From assembly GCA_002746975.1 (NCBI GenBank), contig NVXE01000009.1, positions 22,297 through 85,490 of the forward strand: a DNA stretch of 63,194 bases, written 5' to 3'. Both the position numbers and the translations under genes were made by a program. The first letter of the stretch is position 1. The number at the start of each line of letters is the position of its first letter. Shown one piece after another: positions 18,996 to 28,608 of the stretch. A model generated the notes under the pieces. That model saw only the letters and a list, made by a program, of their open reading frames with translations, ran no database searches and was not told the origin of the DNA. The DNA comes from Bacteroidota bacterium. Lineage in GTDB: Bacteria; Bacteroidota; Bacteroidia; Flavobacteriales_D; Sanyastnellaceae.

Positions 18996-20824
18996 TATCC
19001 TATCATAGTATGACCTTCGGGGTATTTAAAATGCGTTTCGAGTGCACTTCCCCCAAGTGCAAAAGCAATAGTTAATGTACCAACTCTACCGATAAACATC
19101 GAGATAGAAATGATGATTTTTCCGGCTGGGCTAAGAAGGGAGGTAAGCCCCTTACTAAGGCCTACTGTTCCCATTGCGCTTACCTGTTCAAAGGCAAGGT
19201 CTATAAAACTGAATTTGCCTGATTCGAGTAGGTTAGCCTCAGTAATAGTTAAAATGAATAAGAACACCATATTTCCTAATATAAAGAACATAAGGACACT
19301 GTATGCTCTGGACCGTAAAGTTGAGTTTATCGTGCGTTTAAATAGCTGCACATGGTCTAATCCTCTTACTGTACGCCAAACATCACTCACGATTACTGCG
19401 AAAGTAGAAGTTTTTATACCTCCACCAGTTGATGAAGATGACGCTCCTATAAACATTAGAACGATAAGAAGGAATGTCATAGGTAACCCCACAGAACCTA
19501 TATCTACTGAATTAAATCCAGCAGTACGAGTAGTTACACTTTGTAATACAGAGGTTGTGAGTTTTCCAAATCCAGACATCCCAGACAATACTCCGTTCCA
19601 CTCAAGAATAGCAAATGAAACTGACCCAATTGCAACTAGAATTAATGAAAAGTATAGAGCAATTTTAGTAGCAAATCCGATAGTTTTCCAAGGAGATCTT
19701 AGTCTAGTCCTTAACTGTACGGGGTCGAATAAATCGAAAAGCGCCACCATTCCCAAAGCCCCTATAAACACGAGTATCGTAATAACCCAATGAGCGAGCC
19801 AATTTGTAGCGACCCAAGGATGAGTGAGACCATCTGTGAATAAAGTGATTCCAGCGTTATTAAATGCAGAAACACTATGGAAAATGGAAGAGAATACTCT
19901 ATCACCGAAACTACTAAACGGAATTTCACTAGACCAAACCAATCCTAAAGCAATCGCTCCTATAATCTCAATCCCAATGCACCACTTAACAACACGACCT
20001 AGCATGCTTTTTCCACTCAAATAGCTTTCTTTATTTACAAAATCTTCTATCACATCGTGCTGACTTATCCCAACACCAAAACGAGCTGCTAATGCAAGAA
20101 ATGATGCAAAAGCGATAACGTTAAGGCCTCCAAGTTGAATGAGAGCTAGAATCACCATTTGGCCTTTAAATGTGAAGAAAACCATCGTGTCTTCAACCAT
20201 AAGCCCTGTAACACAAGTTGCGGAAGTGCTAGTAAATAAGGCGTTTATGGTACTCATTCCATTGCCACTAGTAGTCATTTCAGGCATCATTAGTAGTAAA
20301 GTGCCAATGGTAATTATGATTAAGAAACTTACTATAAATATAACAGCGGGATGTATTTTAAACTTGGGAAGTATGCTGCCCTTTCGCAGAAGCTCTGCTA
20401 TTACTACGATGAAGAAATATATTTGGATAAATAGTATACTTAAGTCTGCTCCTTCAGAGATGTTTAGCGCTTTGAATATGGGGACGTGAATTAATGTGTT
20501 AAATAATTGATGACTAACTCCTTCAATAATTAGAATGAGCATCACTATCCCCTCTATCCATGTTCTTTTAATAAACTGAGCAGGGTGGAAGTCGTAAAGT
20601 AATTTAATTAGGTAGTGACTAACATAGAAACCAAAACTAAACCTCATGATATTCATAAGATTTATGTCGCTTTGTGGTGTACTCGGATAACCGTAGTAAA
20701 AAGCAAGAACTATCAAAGCAGTTAATGAAACTACTAAATTTAGAAGCTTAAGAATTCCGAGATTTCTAGACTTAGATTTATAGAGGTAAACGTTTCCTCT
20801 TTCACGGAAATCATTAAAAGTCAT
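18995..20824 (-). CDS. TrkH/KtrB-type potassium uptake channel subunit
   Basis: A 609-residue membrane protein. The four pore loops of the Trk/Ktr/HKT family are recognisable: TSTSATCVTGLM, SAFNNAGITLF, TRTAGFNSVDIG and SAMGTVGLSKG. About 150 N-terminal residues add extra helices ahead of the core, as is seen in Bacteroidota members. It imports K+, normally with a cytoplasmic RCK subunit (TrkA/KtrA), which is not in this window. It overlaps the hldE-kinase gene by four bases (ATGA) and is coupled to menG. Confidence 0.93.
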   Translation of the reverse strand: MTFNDFRERGNVYLYKSKSRNLGILKLLNLVVSLTALIVLAFYYGYPSTPQSDINLMNIMRFSFGFYVSHYLIKLLYDFHPAQFIKRTWIEGIVMLILIIEGVSHQLFNTLIHVPIFKALNISEGADLSILFIQIYFFIVVIAELLRKGSILPKFKIHPAVIFIVSFLIIITIGTLLLMMPEMTTSGNGMSTINALFTSTSATCVTGLMVEDTMVFFTFKGQMVILALIQLGGLNVIAFASFLALAARFGVGISQHDVIEDFVNKESYLSGKSMLGRVVKWCIGIEIIGAIALGLVWSSEIPFSSFGDRVFSSIFHSVSAFNNAGITLFTDGLTHPWVATNWLAHWVITILVFIGALGMVALFDLFDPVQLRTRLRSPWKTIGFATKIALYFSLILVAIGSVSFAILEWNGVLSGMSGFGKLTTSVLQSVTTRTAGFNSVDIGSVGLPMTFLLIVLMFIGASSSSTGGGIKTSTFAVIVSDVWRTVRGLDHVQLFKRTINSTLRSRAYSVLMFFILGNMVFLFILTITEANLLESGKFSFIDLAFEQVSAMGTVGLSKGLTSLLSPAGKIIISISMFIGRVGTLTIAFALGGSALETHFKYPEGHTMIG

Positions 20825-21807
20825 GACTCTGCAATTAATTTTTCTAAGTCTACAGTAACTACGCCTCCTTTTTCACAGACTTGTGCACCTGCTCTGTTTG
20901 CAACTTCGGCAATTATTTCTGGTGATGCTCCTGATGCAAGCATCAATGCAGCAGTTGCAATAACGGTATCCCCAGCACCACTAACGTCAGTCACGTCACA
21001 AGGGCTAGCCTCAACATGAAGGTGGTCTATTTTCAAGCGGGGAGAGTTTATCCAAACACCACCAGATCCGAGGGTAGTTATTGATATTTTAGGATTTAGT
21101 CTTTCGTGAAGCTCGGTGACAGCAACTTTTAAAGAGTCGAAATTATTATTGTCGAAATTTATATCTGTCGAAAGTCCCTCGCGAAGTTCTTTTAAATTGG
21201 GTTTAAATAAATCAACTCCTGGATAGTTTAGAAATCCCTTTAGTTTAGGGTCTACTGCAACGAGAATATTGCGTTTTCGAGCTTCTGTGGTAAGACTTTT
21301 TATAAAATCAGTAGTAAGAACTCCCTTGTCGTAATCTTCAAAAATTATTACGTCGATATTATAATGGTCGATGATATAAATACAGGAGTTCAATAATTCA
21401 TTGGATACTTTACTAGATATTTCCTCGTCAGTTTCCTCATCTACTCGAAGCATATGCTCATTACCGTGAATAATGCGAGTCTTAATAGTTGTAATCCTGT
21501 TTGAAGCTCTAAGACAAGCAGAAGTCCCCATTTTTCGAGATTTAAAAAGCTCTAGAAGTCTATCTCCTGCAGAATCATTGCCTATAATCGTAGCTATATG
21601 AACTTCTGCGCCCAAAGCTTGTACATTTCTAGCAACGTTAGATGCTCCTCCAGCTCTTTCATCTCTTCCGTTCATCAAAACCACAGGAACAGGAGCTTCA
21701 GGGCTCATCCTCTCAACAACTCCATATAAATAAGCATCTATCATAACGTCTCCAACGACCAAGGCCGAAAGATTAGAGATATTATTTAATGCTTCTTTTT
21801 TCGTCAT
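20821..21807 (-). CDS. D-glycero-beta-D-manno-heptose-7-phosphate kinase (HldE kinase-like)
   Basis: A 328-residue PfkB-family sugar kinase most like the RfaE/HldE kinase domain, which phosphorylates heptose-7-phosphate for LPS core synthesis. Evidence is VVGDVMIDAYLYG and MSPEAPVPV at the N-terminus, then GGASNVARNVQALG, and the catalytic DVSGAGDTVIATAAL near residue 262. The nucleotidyltransferase domain of bifunctional HldE is missing; in Bacteroidota it is often a separate gene. It lies 39 bases after aspC and overlaps trkH by four bases. Confidence 0.88.
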   Translation of the reverse strand: MTKKEALNNISNLSALVVGDVMIDAYLYGVVERMSPEAPVPVVLMNGRDERAGGASNVARNVQALGAEVHIATIIGNDSAGDRLLELFKSRKMGTSACLRASNRITTIKTRIIHGNEHMLRVDEETDEEISSKVSNELLNSCIYIIDHYNIDVIIFEDYDKGVLTTDFIKSLTTEARKRNILVAVDPKLKGFLNYPGVDLFKPNLKELREGLSTDINFDNNNFDSLKVAVTELHERLNPKISITTLGSGGVWINSPRLKIDHLHVEASPCDVTDVSGAGDTVIATAALMLASGASPEIIAEVANRAGAQVCEKGGVVTVDLEKLIAES

Positions 21808-21846
21808 CTAAATTCAGTTCAAATATGACAAAACTTTACAGGAAAG

Positions 21847-23043
21847 TTATAATAATTTACTTACAGCTACCGAAATTCTTCTAGATGCTTCCTCAAGAAT
21901 TTCGTCTGAAGCAGCATAACTAATACGTATGCATTCGGGAGTTCCGAAAGCCTCGCCACTAACTGTAGCAACGTGAGCTTCTTCCATAAAAAACATCGCA
22001 ATGTCATCGGAGTTGTTTAAGGTATTCCCATTAAAGCTTTTTCCGAAAAGTTCACTTACATCGGGGAAAAGATAAAATGCTCCCATAGGAATATTTAAGT
22101 TTATCCCTGGAATTTTAGAAAGACTTGCGTGCATTGCATCTCGTCTTCTAAGGAATGCATCTACCATAGGTTTTGAAATAGACGGATCAGCTTCGACTGC
22201 CGCTGCCGCTGCCGCTTGAGCTATGCTGCAAGGAGCAGAAGTAAATTGTCCTTGGATTTTCGTACAAGCGTCCGCTATCCATTTAGGAGCTCCGATATAA
22301 CCTAAACGCCATCCCGTCATTGCAAACCCCTTTGAAACTCCATTTACGGTAATTACTCTATCCATCATGCCAGGTTCTGCAGCCAAACTGGCATGTCTTG
22401 GAGTGAAATTAATGAGTTCATAAATCTCATCACTTATCGTGTAAACATTATCGTGTTTTCTAAGTACATCAGCGAGATTAGATGTTTCACTCTGTGTATA
22501 AACTGACCCAGATGGATTACACGGTGAGCTGTAAATGACCATGCGAGTTTTATCGTTAATCGCATCGTCGAGAGCTTCAGGTTTGATTTTATAATCATCC
22601 TCAATACTTGTGGGTAGAACTACAGGAACACCACCAGCAACTTTAATTATCTCGGCGTAGCTAACCCAATATGGGGCAGGAAGAATTACTTCATCACCTG
22701 GGTTCACTAGTGATAGCACAACATTTGCGAGCGATTGTTTTGCACCTGAGCTAACTACTATTTGATCTGATGTATAGTTCAAACCATTATCTCTCATAAA
22801 TTTAGCGGCTATAGCTTCTCTTACTCTAACTGTCCCTGAAACGGGGGTGTAATGAGTTTCGTTTGCGTTAATAGCATCTATTCCAGCTTGTTTTAATTCG
22901 TCTGGAGTGTCGAAATCTGGTTCTCCAAGCGAAAGGGAAATTACGTCAATACCTGAAGCCTTTAGTTCGCGAGCCATACGCGCCATAGCAATAGTCGCAG
23001 ATTCGGAAAGGCGGTTTAGTAAATCAGAAGTGCTATTATTCAT
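21847..23043 (-). CDS. Aspartate-type class I aminotransferase
   Basis: A 398-residue PLP enzyme of aminotransferase subgroup I-gamma (bacterial aspartate/prephenate aminotransferase type). The PLP lysine is Lys238 in NGVSKGFAMTGWRLGY. Other features are LSLGEPDFDTP near 38, YSSPCNPSGSVYT near 170 and the C-terminal RISYAASDE. An unusual run of alanines (AQAAAAAAVEAD, near 275) comes from a GCN repeat. It leads a leftward run into the heptose kinase gene. The ATG follows a perfect TATCTTTG box by four bases. Confidence 0.93.
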   Translation of the reverse strand: MNNSTSDLLNRLSESATIAMARMARELKASGIDVISLSLGEPDFDTPDELKQAGIDAINANETHYTPVSGTVRVREAIAAKFMRDNGLNYTSDQIVVSSGAKQSLANVVLSLVNPGDEVILPAPYWVSYAEIIKVAGGVPVVLPTSIEDDYKIKPEALDDAINDKTRMVIYSSPCNPSGSVYTQSETSNLADVLRKHDNVYTISDEIYELINFTPRHASLAAEPGMMDRVITVNGVSKGFAMTGWRLGYIGAPKWIADACTKIQGQFTSAPCSIAQAAAAAAVEADPSISKPMVDAFLRRRDAMHASLSKIPGINLNIPMGAFYLFPDVSELFGKSFNGNTLNNSDDIAMFFMEEAHVATVSGEAFGTPECIRISYAASDEILEEASRRISVAVSKLL

Positions 23044-23047
23044 GGCG

Positions 23048-23055
23048 CAAAGATA
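23048..23055 (-). promoter_or_regulatory. -7 box of the aminotransferase gene
   Basis: The minus strand reads TATCTTTG then CGCC then ATG, a perfect -7 box with a four-base spacer. It probably drives the aminotransferase-kinase-trkH-menG-aroA run. Confidence 0.55.
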
Positions 23056-23122
23056 GAAGGTTCTTTTGAATTCATGCTCTAAAAAGGATGATGATATTGC
23101 CTTATTTAAACTAAAGATTCTA

Positions 23123-24619
23123 TTATGAAGTATGTTTAAGTTTATTAATAGTGGACGGCAAAAGATATAGACCCAGCCCTGTAATAAGGCCGTTTACTGG
23201 AAGTAGAGCGAAGCCAAAGCTGAACCCCCATTTAGATTTTAGGTATAACTCAAGTAAATAACATATTATGGGTGCTGAAATAGCCACAATTGGAATCAAA
23301 CTATCTGATGGAGTTCTTTTAGATATAAGGCCGAAGAAGAATAGGCCTAGTAATGGTCCGTATGTATAGTTAGCAGCAGTGAATAGGGCGGCAACAACAC
23401 TTGTGTCATTAACAGCACGGAAAGCCATAATTGCAATGAATAGCACTACGGCCATTCCTATATGCACACGTTTTCTGGTTCTATCAGCTTTGGCTTCTTC
23501 CATCTTTTCAGTGCCGATTAAATCAACACAAGCCGAAGTTGTAAGTGCTGTTAGAGCAGAGTCTGCAGAACTAAATGCTGAAGCTAGTAAACCTACTAGG
23601 AAAACGCCGCCTATCCATGTCCCTAAAGTACCTCCTAGAGCTAAGATTGGGAATAGCTTATCTGTTGCTTCTGGAATAGATATTCCCTCTGACGCAGCAT
23701 GTATGTAGAGTAATGCTCCTAGAGAAAGGAAAAGTACATTCGCCATAAAAAGGACAATAGCAAAACTTCCCATATTCAATCTTGCTGACCTAAGATTTTT
23801 ACATGAGAGATTTTTTTGCATCATATCTTGGTCTAGACCAGTCATCGCTATACATACAAACACTCCCGCTAAAAAGTGCTTTACAAAGTGATTTCCTGCT
23901 TTCCAATCGTCGAAAACAAATACTTTCGTCATTCCGCTAGACCTTACAAGATCTGGAATTGCTGTCCATTCTACTCCCTGAGCATCAGATATTGCTAGAA
24001 CTGTTAATATAACTGCACCTAGCATGCAAGCGGTTTGGACTGTATCTGTCCAAATTACAGTAGCCATACCGCCACTCCGTGTATAGAGGTAAATTACAAG
24101 CAGAACGATTGCTACTATGCCTGCGAATGCCCAATTAGGAACAGTAGAGGATAAGCCGTCACTTGAGAAAAATGGTTCAAGTATTGCGAGTTCGACGACT
24201 ATTGCGACAAGGAATAGTCTGAACGATGCGCCAATTATTCTACTCAACATAAAGAAGGAAGCTCCTGTTTTGTAGGCATGGTTTCCGAACCTATTATCTA
24301 GGTACGAGTAGATACTTGTTAGCCCTAATTTATAATAAAGAGGAAGCAGGACGACCATAATAAAAATATAGCCTACCATATATCCTAGTACCATTTGAAG
24401 GTAGGTGAAGCTTTGGGATTCAACCCAGCCTGGAATTGAAATAAAAGTAACGCCACTTAGTGAGGCTCCTACCATTCCGAATGCTACTACGAACCAAGGA
24501 GCTTTGTGGTTAGCTAAATAAAAGTCAGCTGATTTTTTATTTCGACCAGTTAGAAAGGCTATGAAAAATAAGAGGCTAATATATATACCTGCTATGAGTA
24601 AAAAAGTAGTTGAAGACAT
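23123..24619 (-). CDS. Sodium:solute symporter (SSS family)
   Basis: A 498-residue, about 13-helix symporter of the SSS family (PutP/SGLT fold). Recognisable segments are the LTGRNKKSADFYLANH first loop, GASLSGVTFISIPG near 65-78, and SGGMATVIWTDTVQTACML in the middle. The substrate is unknown. I placed the start at ATG 24619 (MSSTTFLL), where a perfect TACATTTG box ends four bases upstream; an in-frame ATG at 24634 lies inside or before that box. The longer reading to 24715 would run into recR and lacks family similarity. Confidence 0.92.
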   Translation of the reverse strand: MSSTTFLLIAGIYISLLFFIAFLTGRNKKSADFYLANHKAPWFVVAFGMVGASLSGVTFISIPGWVESQSFTYLQMVLGYMVGYIFIMVVLLPLYYKLGLTSIYSYLDNRFGNHAYKTGASFFMLSRIIGASFRLFLVAIVVELAILEPFFSSDGLSSTVPNWAFAGIVAIVLLVIYLYTRSGGMATVIWTDTVQTACMLGAVILTVLAISDAQGVEWTAIPDLVRSSGMTKVFVFDDWKAGNHFVKHFLAGVFVCIAMTGLDQDMMQKNLSCKNLRSARLNMGSFAIVLFMANVLFLSLGALLYIHAASEGISIPEATDKLFPILALGGTLGTWIGGVFLVGLLASAFSSADSALTALTTSACVDLIGTEKMEEAKADRTRKRVHIGMAVVLFIAIMAFRAVNDTSVVAALFTAANYTYGPLLGLFFFGLISKRTPSDSLIPIVAISAPIICYLLELYLKSKWGFSFGFALLPVNGLITGLGLYLLPSTINKLKHTS

Positions 24620-24623
24620 ACCC

Positions 24624-24631
24624 CAAATGTA
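24624..24631 (-). promoter_or_regulatory. -7 box of the symporter gene
   Basis: The minus strand reads TACATTTG, then GGGT, then ATG. This perfect match decides the start at 24619. Confidence 0.55.
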
Positions 24632-24658
24632 CATGTTCAAAAGGGGAGGTGGGCTTAT

Positions 24659-24666
24659 TATCTTTA
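24659..24666 (+). promoter_or_regulatory. -7-like box of recR
   Basis: TATCTTTA is followed by CGCC and the GTG start at 24671. It differs from TAnnTTTG only at the last base and shares the four-base spacer. It is divergent from the symporter box, 28 bases away. Confidence 0.5.
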
Positions 24667-24670
24667 CGCC

Positions 24671-25288
24671 GTGCAACAACTCCCATCGAGACTGATAGAA
24701 GCCGCTGTAGATCAAATTTCTACTTTACCTGGAATAGGGCGCAGAACCGCATTACGCCTAGTATTAAACTTGCTAAGGCGTGATAAAGAGCGGGTGCGTT
24801 CTCTCGCAGAATCCCTAATTGCGATGAGCGAGGGAGTTCAACCTTGTGATTTGTGTTTTAACCTAACGGAAGAAGGTACGTGCTCGATTTGTGCTACACC
24901 TGAGAGGAGTAAGAACACTATTTGTGTTGTTGAGGATATTAGAGATCTTCTAGCAATTGAAAACGTCGGAAATTTTAGGGGAGTTTATCACGTTTTAGGA
25001 GGAATTATAAGTCCCATGGACGGTATAGGGCCGTCAGATTTAAATATTGAAGCACTGTTTTCTAGAATTAATGAACTTAAATCAACCGATTTTTCTGAAG
25101 TTATTTTTGCACTCCCGGCTACTATGGAAGGGGACACAACGTCTTTCTACTTATTTAAAAAGCTTTCTTTGTTTGACATTAAAGTGACCACATTAGCTAG
25201 AGGTGTTGCTGTAGGAGAGTCATTGCAGCATGCAGATGAAGCAACCCTTGCACGTTCTATGGACAACAGAACTATTTACGAAGCCTAG
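24671..25288 (+). CDS. recR: Recombination protein RecR
   Basis: A 205-residue recombination mediator that works with RecO/RecF in loading RecA at gaps. The helix-hairpin-helix LPGIGRRTALRLVLNLL is at about 18-34. The zinc finger CDLC...CSIC is at about 57-75, and a Toprim domain starts at about 82 with CVVEDIRDLLAIE. Length is normal. The start is GTG 24671, decided by the -7-like box. It leads a rightward run, with a glycosyltransferase three bases downstream. Confidence 0.97.
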   Translation: MQQLPSRLIEAAVDQISTLPGIGRRTALRLVLNLLRRDKERVRSLAESLIAMSEGVQPCDLCFNLTEEGTCSICATPERSKNTICVVEDIRDLLAIENVGNFRGVYHVLGGIISPMDGIGPSDLNIEALFSRINELKSTDFSEVIFALPATMEGDTTSFYLFKKLSLFDIKVTTLARGVAVGESLQHADEATLARSMDNRTIYEA

Positions 25289-25291
25289 AGT

Positions 25292-27196
25292 ATGAAGCTG
25301 TCGATAATAATAGTAAGTTACAATGTTGAGGCATTCTTAACTCAATGCCTTATCTCTGTTTATAGAGCCATTTCTCACCTTTCAGATGAAACCTCATTGT
25401 CTGGTTCAGATGTAGAAGTATTCGTTGTCGACAATATTTCTGTTGATGGGACGTGTAAGATGGTTGAAGAAAGGTTTCCTTCAGTTAAGTTGATTAAAAA
25501 CCAAGATAATGTAGGCTTCTCTAGAGCAAATAACCAAGCGATTAGAGTTTCAAAAGGAGAGTATATTCTTCTTCTAAACCCAGACACCGTAGTTCAAGAA
25601 GACACCTTTTTAGAGTGTATTAATTATGCTGATAAAAACCCTAAACTAGGAGGTTTAGGGGTGCCTATGTTTGATGGTTCTGGTACATACTTACCTGAGA
25701 GTAAAAGGGGTATTCCTACACCTTGGGCTTCATTTTGTAGAATATCTGGAATTTTTCGTTTGGCCTCAAAAACGAAAAAACTTAATAGCTACTATGCAGG
25801 GCATTTAAGTCCAAATGAAAATCATCAGATTGAGGTGTTGAGTGGTGCTTTTATGTGGATGAGGAAAAGTACACTTGATGCGGTAGGGTTACTTGATGAG
25901 GATTTCTTCATGTATGGCGAAGACATAGACCTTAGCTGGAGAATAATCAAAGGTGGATGGGAAAATCATTATTTAGCTGGTACGAGGATAATTCATTATA
26001 AAGGTGAAAGCACGAAGAAGGGGAGTTTAAATTACGTCAGTATTTTCTATAAGGCGATGTTGATTTTCGCGGCGAAACATTTTGAGGGAGGGCAAGCGAC
26101 TATATATAATTTTATTATTAGAATCGCAATTTATGCTAGAGCAGGAATATCAATTATTCGTCGACTTGTGTCTAGAGCTTGTTGGCCATTTATTGAAGGT
26201 GCAGCACTTTACCTAGGACTTTTCGCACTGTTAAACTTTTACGCAGATTTCACTGGAATTGATTACAATTGGAATCAAGCTCAAAACGCATTCGGTATCT
26301 ATTCAGCTTTTTGGCTATTTGTTTTATGGCTTTTCGGAGGATATGATAAACCTTGGATTCCAAGGAGAGTAATGCAAGGAATTGTAGTTGGATCATTAGT
26401 TTTAATAGCAGGATATGGACTTCTTCCTGAAGAACTTAGATTTTCACGAGCAATACTTCTTTTAGGTGCACTGTGGTTTGCGACAGTAGTTGTTTTGGGC
26501 AGAATAACCTTTGGAGGATGGCGTTTAGGTGCCAAACCTACTTCTCGATTAATCGTGTCAGGAGATTCGGACGCAATAGAAATAAAGAAACTACTTCAAG
26601 CTATTGAATCTTTCGATGAGAGAACTGAAGCTACTACTGTTATCAGTGTAGAAGAGATAAGTACTATTGAAGATGTGGTGAGGGTTCATAGAATAGGAGA
26701 GGTGGTATTTAGCGGGCGTGATGTAAGGGCGACGGATATAATTACGGCTCTTTCTAATTTAGCAGGAAGAACTGTAGTTTGTCGAATTGCCTGGACTGAT
26801 GACGGTTCAGTCATGGGAGCAGGAGGCCCAGGTCCAGATCCAGTAACTGAGCTCGACCGTGCTATTTACGGGCCTTCAGCACGACGTACGAAACGACTAT
26901 TCGACATAATGTCATCGCTCGTACTACTATTATCGACACCGATACTTATAATTACCGGTCGCTCCAAATGGATTTCTCTATCCCTTCGTGTTATTACAGG
27001 CAAAGCGACTTGGGTGGGGTTTGATATTCCTCCTTCAAAAAACGAAGTAAAACATCGCCCTTCTATTATTAAACCCTTTGATACTGACGACGATAGAGTC
27101 CAAGAGAGATTGAATCTTGCTTATGCTCGAAAATACAATTGGTTCGAAGATATGAAGCTTGTCCTGCAAGCATTACTTTTGCAATCTGTAAACTGA
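25292..27196 (+). CDS. GT2 glycosyltransferase fused to a degenerate sugar-phosphate transferase
   Basis: A 634-residue membrane protein. Residues 1-240 form a family-2 glycosyltransferase (SIIIVSYNVEAF, VVDNISVDGT, LLLNPDTVV, and the MYGEDIDLSWRI acceptor motif). About 295-410 hold four hydrophobic helices, and about 415-510 a soluble Rossmann-like part. About 525-634 resembles a bacterial polyprenyl-phosphate glycosyl-1-phosphate transferase: RTKRLFDIMSSLVLLLSTPI matches its membrane hairpin, and ARKYNWFEDMKLVLQALL its C-terminal tail. The catalytic middle (usual KFRSM and Asp-Glu region) is missing, so phosphosugar transfer is unlikely. The protein may make envelope glycans. It lies between recR and an E2 gene in one run. 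Confidence 0.82.
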   Translation: MKLSIIIVSYNVEAFLTQCLISVYRAISHLSDETSLSGSDVEVFVVDNISVDGTCKMVEERFPSVKLIKNQDNVGFSRANNQAIRVSKGEYILLLNPDTVVQEDTFLECINYADKNPKLGGLGVPMFDGSGTYLPESKRGIPTPWASFCRISGIFRLASKTKKLNSYYAGHLSPNENHQIEVLSGAFMWMRKSTLDAVGLLDEDFFMYGEDIDLSWRIIKGGWENHYLAGTRIIHYKGESTKKGSLNYVSIFYKAMLIFAAKHFEGGQATIYNFIIRIAIYARAGISIIRRLVSRACWPFIEGAALYLGLFALLNFYADFTGIDYNWNQAQNAFGIYSAFWLFVLWLFGGYDKPWIPRRVMQGIVVGSLVLIAGYGLLPEELRFSRAILLLGALWFATVVVLGRITFGGWRLGAKPTSRLIVSGDSDAIEIKKLLQAIESFDERTEATTVISVEEISTIEDVVRVHRIGEVVFSGRDVRATDIITALSNLAGRTVVCRIAWTDDGSVMGAGGPGPDPVTELDRAIYGPSARRTKRLFDIMSSLVLLLSTPILIITGRSKWISLSLRVITGKATWVGFDIPPSKNEVKHRPSIIKPFDTDDDRVQERLNLAYARKYNWFEDMKLVLQALLLQSVN

Positions 27197-27200
27197 TTAC

Positions 27201-28547
27201 ATGGCAATCATAGATATCCTACTCCCAAAAATGGGCGAAAGTGTGGCGGAGGCCACAATTATTAAGCTATTAGTCGATGCTGGATCAAGTGTTGAAGCTG
27301 ACGAAGCTGTTGTAGAAATTGCAACAGACAAGGTAGATAGTGAGGTTCCTGCGCCAGAAGATGGCGTCCTAGTTGAGTGGTTAATCGCTGAAGGTGATGT
27401 AATCCAAGTAGGTGAACCCATCGCCAGATATGAAATAGGAGGTAGTGATAGTAATCACATGAAAACTGCTGCTCCTCAATCAGCATCTACGCCTGCTCCT
27501 CCTCAATCTAACTCAACAAACGCTCCTTCTCCTGAAGTCGTTGAGGCAGTTTCTGCTCCTTTAGCCTCTTTAGAAAACCAAAAGCTGTCTAAGTCTGGTT
27601 CATCGGGTAGATTTTACTCACCTTTAGTCAGAAGCATTGCTGAGGAAGAGGGAGTAAGTATGGCAGAATTAGAATCTATTCCTGGATCAGGGTCTGAGGG
27701 TAGAGTTACGAAAAAAGACATCCTGGGGTTCATTTCAACGGGACGAAAAACAGTCTCTGCACCTAAAGTTGTAACTCATGATGTAGCTACATCATCGAAT
27801 GATAGACATCCCGCGTTTAAATCTGTATCTGGTGGATATGAGATAGTAGAAATGGACAGGATGCGAAAGCTTATAGCTAAGCATATGTTAGACTCGGTTT
27901 CGACATCTCCTCATGTAACTTCTTTTGTTGAGGCTGATGTTACGAGTTTGGTGCTTTGGAGAAATAAAAATAAGAATGCCTTCCTAGATAAATTTGGAGA
28001 AAAACTCACTTTTACTCCTTTAATTGCTGAAGCAATAATTAAAGCTATAGGTGATTTTCCGGGTGTAAATGCAAGTGTAGATGGCGATAATGTGGTAATA
28101 CATAAGGGCATACATTTGGGTATGGCTGCTGCTTTGCCTAGTGGAAACTTGATAGTTCCTGTTATTAAGGATGCAAATTCTTACAATCTCCAAGGGCTGG
28201 CTCGTAAAGTGAACGACCTTGCGCTAAGAGCTCGACAAGGAAAACTAGAAGCAGATGATATTTCTGGTGGAACCTATACGATGTCTAATGTTGGTACTTT
28301 CGGAAATGTAATGGGAACGCCGATTATTAATCAACCTCAAGTCGGAATATTAGCTTTAGGGGCGATACGTAAAAAGCCGGCAGTTATTGAAACCCCTGAG
28401 GGTGATGTAATAGCAATTCGGCACATGATGTTTTTATCACATAGCTATGATCATAGAGTAGTCGATGGTAAGCTTGGAGGCAGTTTTGTAAAGAGAGTTG
28501 CAGAATATCTAGAGGCATTTTCGTTAGAAAGACCACTCGAAGGTTAA
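27201..28547 (+). CDS. 2-oxo acid dehydrogenase E2 (dihydrolipoyl acyltransferase)
   Basis: A 448-residue E2 core. An N-terminal lipoyl domain carries the modified Lys44 in ATDKVDSEV. A Pro/Ala/Ser linker (about 90-125) follows, then a peripheral-subunit-binding domain (SPLVRSIAEEEGVSMAELE, about 134-170). The catalytic domain ends with the HxxxDG motif SYDHRVVDGK near residue 420. It probably serves a branched-chain 2-oxo acid or pyruvate dehydrogenase complex; which one cannot be told, because no E1 or E3 gene is nearby. It begins four bases after the glycosyltransferase gene. Confidence 0.93.
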   Translation: MAIIDILLPKMGESVAEATIIKLLVDAGSSVEADEAVVEIATDKVDSEVPAPEDGVLVEWLIAEGDVIQVGEPIARYEIGGSDSNHMKTAAPQSASTPAPPQSNSTNAPSPEVVEAVSAPLASLENQKLSKSGSSGRFYSPLVRSIAEEEGVSMAELESIPGSGSEGRVTKKDILGFISTGRKTVSAPKVVTHDVATSSNDRHPAFKSVSGGYEIVEMDRMRKLIAKHMLDSVSTSPHVTSFVEADVTSLVLWRNKNKNAFLDKFGEKLTFTPLIAEAIIKAIGDFPGVNASVDGDNVVIHKGIHLGMAAALPSGNLIVPVIKDANSYNLQGLARKVNDLALRARQGKLEADDISGGTYTMSNVGTFGNVMGTPIINQPQVGILALGAIRKKPAVIETPEGDVIAIRHMMFLSHSYDHRVVDGKLGGSFVKRVAEYLEAFSLERPLEG

Positions 28548-28608
28548 TTAAGACTATTCACTTACAACTTTTGCGTATTTCAATTGCTGGAATACCTACC
28601 TTGTGTAC

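Noticed and set aside
22180-22225. GCN triplet repeat in the aminotransferase gene as a mobile or regulatory repeat
   Set aside because: It simply encodes an alanine run inside a well-conserved enzyme and keeps the frame.
24620-24715. Longer N-terminus for the symporter overlapping recR
   Set aside because: It would overlap the well-supported recR start and lies upstream of a perfect -7 box; no family similarity in the extension.
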